Shown here piece by piece: positions 1 through 5,333 of a stretch of DNA of 9,083 nucleotides. Location of the stretch: positions 1 to 9,083 of the forward strand of contig DUHF01000054.1 in assembly GCA_013331015.1 (NCBI GenBank), given 5' to 3'. Source of the DNA: Methanoregula sp. (GTDB lineage Archaea > Halobacteriota > Methanomicrobia > Methanomicrobiales > Methanospirillaceae). The position numbers and the translations under genes were made by a program. Under the pieces are notes generated by a model. The model worked only from the letters and a program-made list of their open reading frames with translations. It was not told where the DNA came from and did no database searches. Numbering within the stretch: the first letter of the stretch is position 1; each line of letters starts with the position of its first letter.

Positions 1-22
1 TGGCAATGAGGATATCGCTCAT
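1..22 (-). CDS. Possible 5' end of a further minus-strand gene (partial)
   Basis: An ATG at 22..20 on the minus strand opens a frame (M-S-D-I-L-I-A) that runs off the window. A GTGA seven bases upstream could serve as a weak ribosome site. Only seven codons are visible, so the product cannot be named. The case rests on gene order: it would follow the dynamin-like gene on the same strand after a 110-base gap, and no other open frame of substance fills positions 1-132. The gap also holds a short dyad (GGTCC at 100-104, GGACC at 107-111) of unknown meaning. This could equally be chance. Confidence 0.25.
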
Positions 23-132
23 GGTATTTCACTGTACCAATAGTGAGCGGGATGACAATACGTTATCGGTAAGCGAGGCCGGACCCTGCAACCAGCACCG
101 GTCCGTGGACCCGTTCATGCCCCGTGATCCGG

Positions 133-1941
133 TCATCCGCCGGACCCGAACCTGCCGATCACCGCGTTTATCGCCTCTGCCTGCTGCTTCAGTTCCGCTA
201 CCCTGCCGGAAGCGTCCTCCTCCTTATGCTTCCTTTCAGCAAGACCGGCCCGGATCGCCCCGTGCGTTGCCTCTATCGTCATGGAAAGGTTCAGGTCGAG
301 ATCTGCGCTGAATTTCCCAAACGCCGTGTCGATGTTCTGCAGGGTCTCATACCGGAGGTTCTCAAGATTGCGCATCACCAGCACATCGATCTGTTGTTTC
401 AGTCGGTTTTTGGCTCGCTGCTCTCTCAGGGTTGCAGGAAGAATCCGTTCAATCATGGCGGAGGAGAAGGGGGAAAAAGTGCTGTCCCATTCATGATCAA
501 CCCAGTAGGGTTTCCGCACCAGGCGATAGACCTCCTCTCCCCGTGGTGCATGGTAGGGAATTTCGAAGAGTTCGGCCGCTGCCTTCCGGATGGATTCGTT
601 CAGGACTTCAGTCCGCTGCTCGTGACTTTTCAGGCAGCCACTCATCTCCTGTTCCATCATCGCGGAGATCCTGCCGAGCTCGCGTTCAAACCACGGCGGT
701 ATTGCCTCTGCCACTGCCTGTTGTGCAGCCTGCTCCGGGTTCCGGCCCGATGTGGAGATTGCAGTTTCAGCAATGGTCATGAGCCGGTCCCGGAACGGGC
801 CATGGAGATCTTCGATACAGGCTTGCAGTTGCTCCCCGACCCGCTTCTGGTCCCCCAGGAGAATATCCTGCGCATGCATCCGCTGCTGTTCTGCTTTTGC
901 GATCTTTGTTTCAAACAAGGAAAGCCGGCTCTCCAGTTCAGAGAGCGGGAGTTCAAGAGCCCGTATTTCAAGACCCATCCGGAGATGGGCATCAGTGAAA
1001 ACATCGAAGGCTTTTTTCCCGATTGCTTCACGGAGCACCCGGTTCTTTTCCTGTGCGAGGAATGTGATAAGGTGATCGAAGACCCGGGCAAGACCACTCT
1101 CCTGCCAGCCTTGCGGATCACCGGACTCTTTGGCCTGCAATCCTTTCCGTGCAGAGACAGAAAAGATCCGGGTACCGGCATCGATACCTGCATCGCGGGT
1201 CAGCACTGACTGGTAGAATGCAAGCGCGGTCTCCCGCTCCGCATCAGTCAGGTAGTCCACCTTGTTCAGGACGAAGAATAACTGGCCGATTCTGCTCCTG
1301 ATCTCTTTTAAGAATCCGACTTCGAGTTCTGTTATCGGCGGGTCGGCAGAGATGACAAAGAGGGCAGCATCGCACTGCGGCAGGAAATTCATTGTCGCCT
1401 CGGTGTTGTGACGGTAGGTCGAACCGATGCCCGGGGTGTCGATGAGGACAACATTTTGGAGAATGGCAGCGGGATGGTCGATCTCCACCTCGCGCACCCC
1501 TTTGATGTTCTTCGGATTGGCATCTTCCGTGACGAATGCATTCAGCTGTTTGTTCAGCCACTGCGCCGGTTCGCCTTTCAGCACCGTATCCGGGCGGCTG
1601 TCATTGTACCGCACCCGGAGCATCCGTTGTTCCCCGTACTGGATGAATGTCGGAAGAGCGGTGAGCGGGACAACTGAACTCGGCAGGACATCTTCGCCAA
1701 GCAATGCGTTCAGGAGCGTGCTCTTGCCCCGCTTCACCTGCCCGAGTACTGCGAGGTGGAACCGTCCCGACAAAAGACGTTTTTCCAGCTCGCCCAGCCG
1801 CTCTGCATGAATTGCATAACGGGAGTCAAGAGTAAGGAACCGGTGGCGTTCCTCATTCAGGATAACCACAAGATTTTCCGGAATGGATAGCGAATCGGTA
1901 TCTGCTGGTTGTGATGGAGAGGGGGTGCTCGTGTCAGCCAT
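133..1941 (-). CDS. Dynamin-like large GTPase
   Basis: A 602-residue dynamin-superfamily GTPase, expected to bind and hydrolyse GTP and act on membranes in the cytoplasm. G motifs are in order: P-loop GQVKRGKST (67-75), a G2 threonine in PLT (94), DTPG (168-171), NKVD (226-229) and a G5-like SARK (263-266). The rest is helical and charged, with likely coiled coils around 330-390 and 560-595; an aromatic-rich stretch at 470-500 could touch membrane. I see no signal peptide and no clear membrane span. The frame stays open upstream to 2007, but the ATG at 1941 has a strong GGAGG nine bases before it, and upstream extension would translate into the riboswitch region. It is divergent from enolase and preceded by a fluoride-type aptamer (2057..2011). 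Family call firm; cellular role unknown. Confidence 0.88.
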   Translation of the reverse strand: MADTSTPSPSQPADTDSLSIPENLVVILNEERHRFLTLDSRYAIHAERLGELEKRLLSGRFHLAVLGQVKRGKSTLLNALLGEDVLPSSVVPLTALPTFIQYGEQRMLRVRYNDSRPDTVLKGEPAQWLNKQLNAFVTEDANPKNIKGVREVEIDHPAAILQNVVLIDTPGIGSTYRHNTEATMNFLPQCDAALFVISADPPITELEVGFLKEIRSRIGQLFFVLNKVDYLTDAERETALAFYQSVLTRDAGIDAGTRIFSVSARKGLQAKESGDPQGWQESGLARVFDHLITFLAQEKNRVLREAIGKKAFDVFTDAHLRMGLEIRALELPLSELESRLSLFETKIAKAEQQRMHAQDILLGDQKRVGEQLQACIEDLHGPFRDRLMTIAETAISTSGRNPEQAAQQAVAEAIPPWFERELGRISAMMEQEMSGCLKSHEQRTEVLNESIRKAAAELFEIPYHAPRGEEVYRLVRKPYWVDHEWDSTFSPFSSAMIERILPATLREQRAKNRLKQQIDVLVMRNLENLRYETLQNIDTAFGKFSADLDLNLSMTIEATHGAIRAGLAERKHKEEDASGRVAELKQQAEAINAVIGRFGSGG

Positions 1942-1947
1942 CGGAAT

Positions 1948-1957
1948 ACTCCTCCTT
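1948..1957 (-). promoter_or_regulatory. Ribosome binding site of the dynamin-like gene
   Basis: The minus strand reads AAGGAGGAGT, a near-ideal Shine-Dalgarno, with GGAGG at 1955..1951 and nine bases before the ATG at 1941. This decides the start. Its AGGAGT part (1953..1948) is perfectly complementary to ACTCCT at 2017..2012, which lies in the 3' pseudoknot strand of the upstream aptamer, so the site may be masked when the aptamer is not folded. Confidence 0.75.
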
Positions 1958-1987
1958 GAGTCTTCTCCGTCCGGACCGGACTGGCAG

Positions 1988-1994
1988 TAATATA
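1988..1994 (-). promoter_or_regulatory. TATA-like element between the aptamer and the dynamin-like gene
   Basis: The minus strand reads TATATTA within GCTATATTACTG. Placed as an archaeal TATA box, it would start transcription near 1964-1967 and give a leader of about 25 bases that keeps the ribosome site but omits the upstream aptamer. It may be a second, riboswitch-independent promoter or merely an AT-rich patch. Just downstream lies a dyad (GTCCGG/CCGGAC, 1969-1981) of unknown role. Confidence 0.3.
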
Positions 1995-2010
1995 GCGCCG
2001 GTCGCACGGG

Positions 2011-2057
2011 TAGGAGTTATCAGCACGAGAATGCGGTTAGCGGTGAACTCCATCACC
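2011..2057 (-). promoter_or_regulatory. Fluoride riboswitch aptamer ahead of the dynamin-like gene
   Basis: On the minus strand this matches the crcB-motif (fluoride) aptamer closely. P1 is GGTG (2057..2054) pairing with CACC (2045..2042). The loop strand GGAGTT (2051..2046) is a perfect six-base complement of AACTCC (2018..2013), forming the pseudoknot. The conserved AACCGC lies at 2038..2033, a short P3 is GCA/TGC (2034..2032 with 2025..2023), and the 3' signature GCTGAT-AACTCCTAC starts at 2024. The known family senses fluoride with Mg2+ and usually turns expression on. It lies 70 bases upstream of the GTPase start codon, on the same strand. Of the three copies in this window it is the closest to the consensus as I remember it. 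Ligand binding itself is inferred. Confidence 0.87.
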
Positions 2058-2073
2058 AGATACAAAATTTCTG

Positions 2074-2086
2074 TACCCTGAGGGTA
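2074..2086. repeat. Short perfect dyad TACCC-TGA-GGGTA
   Basis: Five-base arms (2074-2078 and 2082-2086) flank a three-base centre. The dyad lies between the minus-strand TATA-like element and the start of the minus-strand aptamer, a position typical of an archaeal repressor operator. No second copy was noticed in the window, so the operator reading is only a suggestion. Confidence 0.3.
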
Positions 2087-2096
2087 TGTACTTTTT
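2085..2096 (-). promoter_or_regulatory. Candidate promoter for the riboswitch-bearing dynamin-like transcript
   Basis: The minus strand reads AAAAAG then TACATA, resembling an archaeal BRE plus a weak TATA box. Initiation about 25 bases downstream would fall near 2061-2063, a few bases before P1 of the aptamer at 2057, as expected for a riboswitch leader. The TATA match is imperfect. Confidence 0.3.
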
Positions 2097-2120
2097 GCAA
2101 GGCCGCGCGAAAAGGGAAAT

Positions 2121-2128
2121 CCATAAGA
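2121..2128 (+). promoter_or_regulatory. Weak candidate promoter for enolase
   Basis: CCATAAGA is the best TATA-like string at the right distance: initiation would fall near 2150-2155, just ahead of the first plus-strand aptamer at 2158. An A/G-rich stretch (2110-2119) precedes it. The match to the archaeal consensus is poor, so the position is given mainly because the aptamers need a start upstream of 2158. Confidence 0.2.
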
Positions 2129-2157
2129 AATCACAAGCCCACATCTCTTTAGCATAG

Positions 2158-2204
2158 GGTGATGAAGTCCGCCATAACCGCCCGATAACGGCTGATGACT
2201 TCTG
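2158..2204 (+). promoter_or_regulatory. Fluoride riboswitch aptamer 1 of a tandem pair ahead of enolase
   Basis: P1 is GGTG (2158-2161) with CGCC (2170-2173), one pair being G-U. The loop strand GAAGTC (2164-2169) is a perfect complement of GACTTC (2197-2202), giving the pseudoknot. AACCGC is at 2176-2181, P3 is GCC/GGC (2180-2182 with 2190-2192), and the 3' signature CTGATGACTTCTG is at 2192-2204. These are the defining parts of the crcB-motif fluoride aptamer. A T4 run follows at 2205-2208, in the seven-base linker to the second copy. Confidence 0.87.
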
Positions 2205-2211
2205 TTTTCCT

Positions 2212-2258
2212 GGCGATGAGGTCCACCACAACTGCCCCGGTCGGGCTGATGACTTCTG
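2212..2258 (+). promoter_or_regulatory. Fluoride riboswitch aptamer 2 of a tandem pair ahead of enolase
   Basis: This is a diverged second copy exactly 54 bases after the first and of the same length. P1 is GGCG (2212-2215) with CACC (2224-2227), with one C-A mismatch. The pseudoknot is GAGGTC (2218-2223) with GACTTC (2251-2256), one pair being G-U. AACTGC lies at 2230-2235, P3 is GCCC/GGGC (2234-2237 with 2243-2246), and the 13-base signature CTGATGACTTCTG (2246-2258) is identical in both copies. Stems are kept while loop bases differ, which argues for a working RNA rather than a recent duplication. The P1 mismatch may weaken this copy. Confidence 0.85.
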
Positions 2259-2310
2259 GTAAAACGACCAGGACGCGGATACCGGTATTCCCTGTGTCGG
2301 GGCATGCCGG
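2254..2310 (+). promoter_or_regulatory. Candidate expression platform hairpins of the enolase leader
   Basis: Hairpin one runs 2254-2273 (TTCTGGT with ACCAGGA, loop AAAACG). Its 5' arm uses the last three bases of the aptamer-2 pseudoknot strand, so the two folds compete. Hairpin two is strong: CCGGTAT (2282-2288) with ATGCCGG (2304-2310), then CCC/GGG (2290-2292 with 2300-2302) after one mismatch. Neither is followed by a T-run, and no strand masks the enolase ribosome site (GGAGTGA, 2347-2353), so the output mechanism is not clear from sequence. Confidence 0.35.
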
Positions 2311-2359
2311 ATATGATTCCCATTATTGCCAGTATATGCAGACGAAGGAGTGAGAAGAA

Positions 2360-3643
2360 ATGACGATGACAATCCAGAAGATTCATGCCCGGGAGATCCT
2401 TGACTCCCGCGGCAACCCGACCGTTGAAGTTGACCTCATCCTTAACGATGGCAGCCGTGCACGCGCAGCGGTTCCGTCCGGTGCATCGACCGGAACTCAT
2501 GAGGCGGTTGAGCTTCGCGATAACGACAAAAAACGGTTTGGCGGCAAAGGTGTCCTCACTGCCGTGGCAAATGTCAATACCATCATTGCCCCGGCCCTTA
2601 CCGGGAAGGACGCCTCCGAACAGGGCCTCATCGACCGGACCCTGATCGCGCTTGACGGAACGCCCAACAAAGCCCGTCTCGGCGCGAATGCGATCCTCGG
2701 TGTCTCCATGGCGGCAGCCCGGGCCGTGGCACAGGCCCGCCGGATCCCCCTCTATGAGTACCTGAGCCCGACACACCAGTATCTCCTTCCGGTCCCGATG
2801 ATGAACGTGCTCAACGGCGGGGTGCATGCCCGGTGGCAGGGCGCGGATTTCCAGGAGTACATGATCGCTCCATTCGGGGCCCCCGATTTCCACACCGCAC
2901 TGCAATGGGGTGCGGAGACGTACCATGCACTGCAGGATATCCTGAAAAAGAAAAAGTACCCGACCGCAATCGGCGATGAGGGCGGGTTTGCACCAAAAGT
3001 CGCGTCCAACGAGGAGCCGCTCGAACTCATCACTGCCGCTATTGAGCAGGCAGGATACCGGCCCGGTAAAGACATCGGCATCTCGCTCGACCCGGCATCA
3101 AGCGGGTTCTTCCATGACGGGAAGTATGAGCTGAAACGTGAGGGGCGGAACCTGGAACCCGAAGAACTGACTGCGTATTATGTCAGACTCGTGGATACCT
3201 ATCCTGTCATCTCAATCGAGGACGGGCTTGCCGAAGACGACTGGTCAGGGTGGAAACAGCTGACAACCGTACTCGGGAACAAGATCGAACTGATCGGTGA
3301 TGATATTTTTGTCACATCCCCGGAACTGGTGAAGCGGGGAATAAAAGAACATACGGCAAACTCGGTCCTGATCAAGCTCAACCAGATCGGAACGGTGACC
3401 GAGACCCTTGAGACCATCGGCCTTGCACAGGGAGCCGGGTGGGGCGTCAACGTCTCCCACCGGAGCGGCGAGACGGTTGATTCATTCATCGCTGATTTCA
3501 CCGTTGCAACACGGGCGGGCAAACTCAAGACCGGTGCCCCCTGCCGGGGCGAGCGGGTCGAGAAGTACAACCAGCTCCTGCGGATCGAGGAAGAGCTGGG
3601 GGACAGCGCCGTGTATGCCGGCAGGAAAGCGTTTGTCCGGTGA
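2360..3643 (+). CDS. eno: Enolase (phosphopyruvate hydratase)
   Basis: A 427-residue enolase interconverting 2-phosphoglycerate and phosphoenolpyruvate in cytosolic glycolysis/gluconeogenesis. Near full family length with expected sites: mobile loop SGAST (40-44), H156 in NGGVHA, E166 in QEYM, proton-donor glutamate in GDEGGFAP (E207), metal ligands D244 (LDPASS), E287 (SIEDG) and D314 (GDD), base lysine K339 (IKLNQIG), SHRSGE (366-371) and K390 (LKTGAP). The ATG at 2360 has GGAGTGA six bases upstream; an in-frame ATG at 2366 is less well spaced. Fluoride with phosphate and Mg2+ is a known inhibitor of this enzyme, which fits the two fluoride aptamers in its leader. The segment between NGG and QEYM (VHARWQGADF) is about one residue longer than the common bacterial form. 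The next gene follows after six bases. Confidence 0.97.
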   Translation: MTMTIQKIHAREILDSRGNPTVEVDLILNDGSRARAAVPSGASTGTHEAVELRDNDKKRFGGKGVLTAVANVNTIIAPALTGKDASEQGLIDRTLIALDGTPNKARLGANAILGVSMAAARAVAQARRIPLYEYLSPTHQYLLPVPMMNVLNGGVHARWQGADFQEYMIAPFGAPDFHTALQWGAETYHALQDILKKKKYPTAIGDEGGFAPKVASNEEPLELITAAIEQAGYRPGKDIGISLDPASSGFFHDGKYELKREGRNLEPEELTAYYVRLVDTYPVISIEDGLAEDDWSGWKQLTTVLGNKIELIGDDIFVTSPELVKRGIKEHTANSVLIKLNQIGTVTETLETIGLAQGAGWGVNVSHRSGETVDSFIADFTVATRAGKLKTGAPCRGERVEKYNQLLRIEEELGDSAVYAGRKAFVR

Positions 3644-3649
3644 CATACC

Positions 3650-4117
3650 GTGACAACCCCCCCTGATGACAGCCCCCTGAACGAGAACCAGCAGCGCCGT
3701 CTCCGGGGCACCTGCGAGCATATCGATCGGATCCTGAGCGAGATCGAGAATATCCTTAACGAGACCGGGTCGGAGGCTGCATTTCCCTCGTACATCCCCG
3801 ACATCACCGCTGCCCAGCAGCGGGTGGTTGAAGACTATATTGCAGGTGTCCGTGTCCAATTGACCCGGACACTGGACCGGCAGAAAATTTTGAAAAATCC
3901 TCCGGCCATTCCAATCTCGCGGGCAATACGTTCCCGGCTCTATTCGATTGACATTGCTGCCGAAGAGATCAAGCCCCGGCATATGCGGGGATTTGGCAAA
4001 GTGTCCAAAACGGCCGCTACAGAACTGAACATTTTTGCGGGGGAGTTGCAGGAAAAGGCCATCGAACTTCACGAGTACATCGAAAATAACGCCGGCTCCC
4101 GTGAATGCAAGCTGTGA
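3650..4117 (+). CDS. Unrecognised 155-residue protein co-transcribed with enolase
   Basis: I do not recognise this family. It begins with GTG at 3650, six bases after the enolase stop; the ribosome site GGTGA (3639-3643) overlaps that stop codon, so translation is probably coupled. The protein is soluble, with a polar Pro/Asp-rich start (1-12), a helical segment with heptad-like spacing (about 13-40), a middle segment with RTLDRQKILKNPP (about 73-85), and an acidic helical end (about 120-150) containing a single cysteine near the C-terminus. There is no signal peptide, membrane span or catalytic motif I can name. As it shares the enolase transcript, it should be under the same aptamers. It converges with the DUF190 gene, with only 16 bases between the stops. 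Confidence 0.7.
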   Translation: MTTPPDDSPLNENQQRRLRGTCEHIDRILSEIENILNETGSEAAFPSYIPDITAAQQRVVEDYIAGVRVQLTRTLDRQKILKNPPAIPISRAIRSRLYSIDIAAEEIKPRHMRGFGKVSKTAATELNIFAGELQEKAIELHEYIENNAGSRECKL

Positions 4118-4133
4118 CGGATACCCTCATTTA

Positions 4134-4502
4134 TCAGAGGTGGCCCGCCGTGCCGGCCGGATCCCCGCGTGTTCCCTGAAGATCTCTTTTCTGCCCCATC
4201 TGCACCTTCTGGACGGTGACAAGCCCGTGCTCCACCATCGCTTCAACTTCAGGCACGATAGCCATGATCCTCTCTTCGGTATCCACCACGTCGATGATGA
4301 CCGGCAGGTCGAGCGAGAGGTTGAGCACGTCAACCGTCCGGATCTTGAGATCCTGGCCGTACCCGGCCATGCCCCGGAAGACCGTGCAGCCGGGAAATTT
4401 TCTCTTTTGGAAATAATCCACGAGATACTTGTACGCCGGTCTCTCTTTGATGCGTACTGATTCAGCAACATAGATTCGTAACAACATTCCGTCCGTCAGC
4501 AT
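4134..4502 (-). CDS. DUF190 family protein (PII-like fold)
   Basis: A 122-residue protein with DUF190 hallmarks: a first strand LLRIYVAES (7-15), a helix with AYKYLVDYFQKRKFPGCTVFRG (about 23-44) followed by MAGYG (45-49), and LPVIIDVVDTEERI (66-79). The family has a PII/CutA-like ferredoxin fold and is often found beside crcB; its job is not established. The start at 4502 was chosen over an in-frame GTG at 4526 because GGGGG (4513..4509) sits six bases before it, and the longer form would overlap crcB. It is the last gene of a crcB-crcB-DUF190 transcript, 11 bases after the second crcB. The tail beyond about residue 103 is polar and possibly disordered. Confidence 0.85.
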   Translation of the reverse strand: MLTDGMLLRIYVAESVRIKERPAYKYLVDYFQKRKFPGCTVFRGMAGYGQDLKIRTVDVLNLSLDLPVIIDVVDTEERIMAIVPEVEAMVEHGLVTVQKVQMGQKRDLQGTRGDPAGTAGHL

Positions 4503-4513
4503 ATTTTTCCCCC

Positions 4514-4867
4514 TCACATCAGCCACAGGATAAGGAGCCAGCCTCCGTATACTCCGGCGAGGCTGCCTGCAACATTGATGAGTGTATTGGTAATCACCGT
4601 ATGATAATCATGGTCTTCAAGCATGCGGAAGGTCTCGAAACAAAAGGTCGAGAACGTGGTGAACCCGCCAAGCAGCCCGATGCCGATGAGGTGATACAGG
4701 CCGCCGGGAAGTGCGGCAAAGACCACGAGTGAGAACGCAAAACTCCCAAGAATATTCACGAGCGCCGTACCTGCCGGGATCCCCCTGACCGGTTGCAGTT
4801 TCGAGAGTTCGAACCGGAGGATCGATCCAAGTGCTCCCCCAATTCCCACGAGGATGAAGGGTTCCAT
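4514..4867 (-). CDS. crcB: Fluoride ion channel CrcB/Fluc, second subunit
   Basis: A 117-residue four-helix membrane protein of the CrcB/Fluc family, which lets fluoride leave the cell through an antiparallel dimer. Motifs: GGALGSILRF (10-19), the pore asparagine N38 in TALVNILGS, and GLLGGFTTFSTF (64-75), with T70/T71 and two phenylalanines (F72, F75) matching the Phe-box positions. Charges: R18, K23, R28 in the first loop and R81 in the third, none in the N-terminus, second loop or C-terminus, predicting both ends outside. The ATG abuts the stop of the first crcB with no gap, and a GGGGGAT stretch precedes it. The pattern suggests pairing with the upstream subunit. Confidence 0.93.
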   Translation of the reverse strand: MEPFILVGIGGALGSILRFELSKLQPVRGIPAGTALVNILGSFAFSLVVFAALPGGLYHLIGIGLLGGFTTFSTFCFETFRMLEDHDYHTVITNTLINVAGSLAGVYGGWLLILWLM

Positions 4868-5233
4868 TCAGATCCCCCGGTTGTACGTGATGAGATACCG
4901 CCCAAGGAAGATTCCAAAGAGCCCGAGTACCAGATTTGCCGCGATGTTTGCAACTGCCAGAGGTGGCGACACCTCGAAACTCTGCACCGCAAGCGCCGAG
5001 AACGTGGTAAAAGCCCCAAGCAGTCCAATGCCAAAGAAGATCCGGGTCTCGCGGCTGTACGCCCCGATGTAGATCGATTCATACATGAAGATACCAAGGA
5101 AGATGCAGCCGAGAAAATTGACCGCAAGCGTTCCTGGAAGCGACGGGATCTGCTCCTCGATGAACCAGCGCAGGACCGCCCCAAAAAATCCTCCCGCGGC
5201 GATGATCGCATACGTCCGGTAGTCGATTTTCAT
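4868..5233 (-). CDS. crcB: Fluoride ion channel CrcB/Fluc, first subunit
   Basis: A 121-residue four-helix CrcB/Fluc protein and the first gene of the fluoride cassette. Motifs: GGFFGAVLRW (14-23), N39 in LAVNFLG, and GLLGAFTTFSAL (70-81). The second Phe-box phenylalanine is replaced by L81, while F78 is kept. Charges sit at the N-terminus (K2, R6), second loop (R61, R64) and C-terminus (R112, R119), with only the conserved R22 elsewhere, predicting both ends inside, the reverse of its partner. The ATG at 5233 has GGTGA (5247..5243) nine bases upstream. Its leader carries competing stems and T-runs but no fluoride aptamer that I can recognise. Confidence 0.93.
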   Translation of the reverse strand: MKIDYRTYAIIAAGGFFGAVLRWFIEEQIPSLPGTLAVNFLGCIFLGIFMYESIYIGAYSRETRIFFGIGLLGAFTTFSALAVQSFEVSPPLAVANIAANLVLGLFGIFLGRYLITYNRGI

Positions 5234-5274
5234 ATTGTGGATTCACCATTTTTTTAAGATATCAGGCATCAATC

Positions 5275-5311
5275 AAAAAAATGCCCGCGGGTTCATGCTG
5301 AGGGGGGCATT
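5275..5311 (-). terminator. Terminator-like hairpin with T-run upstream of crcB
   Basis: AATGCCC (5311..5305) and GGGCATT (5286..5280) form a perfect seven-pair stem with an 18-base loop, and T residues follow to 5275 on the minus strand. It lies about 107 bases after the pmbA stop and before crcB, so it could end the protease transcript, attenuate crcB, or both. Confidence 0.45.
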
Positions 5312-5333
5312 GTGCCAGTACCGTTGGCAGGAA

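Noticed and set aside
124..1209. A long plus-strand open frame opposite the dynamin-like gene.
   Set aside because: It is a shadow of the GTPase frame: no family motif, no ribosome site and Cys/Pro/Phe-rich composition, while the minus strand has all G motifs.
1942..2007. A longer dynamin-like protein starting at 2007.
   Set aside because: The extension has low-complexity composition unlike the family and lacks a ribosome site; the ATG at 1941 has a strong GGAGG at nine bases, and the longer form would begin immediately next to the aptamer.
2192..2258. The 13-base repeat CTGATGACTTCTG at 2192 and 2246 as a CRISPR unit or transposon direct repeat.
   Set aside because: There are only two copies, and both the repeat and the spacing are fully explained by tandem aptamers with conserved stems; no transposase or cas gene is nearby.
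2331..2339. AGTATATGC as a TATA box for enolase.
   Set aside because: Initiation would fall at about the ATG itself, making the clear ribosome site at 2347-2353 useless and leaving out both aptamers.
1934..2926. A 330-codon minus-strand open frame running through the intergenic region into enolase.
   Set aside because: It is antisense to the enolase active-site region and crosses all three aptamers; there is no domain and no ribosome site.
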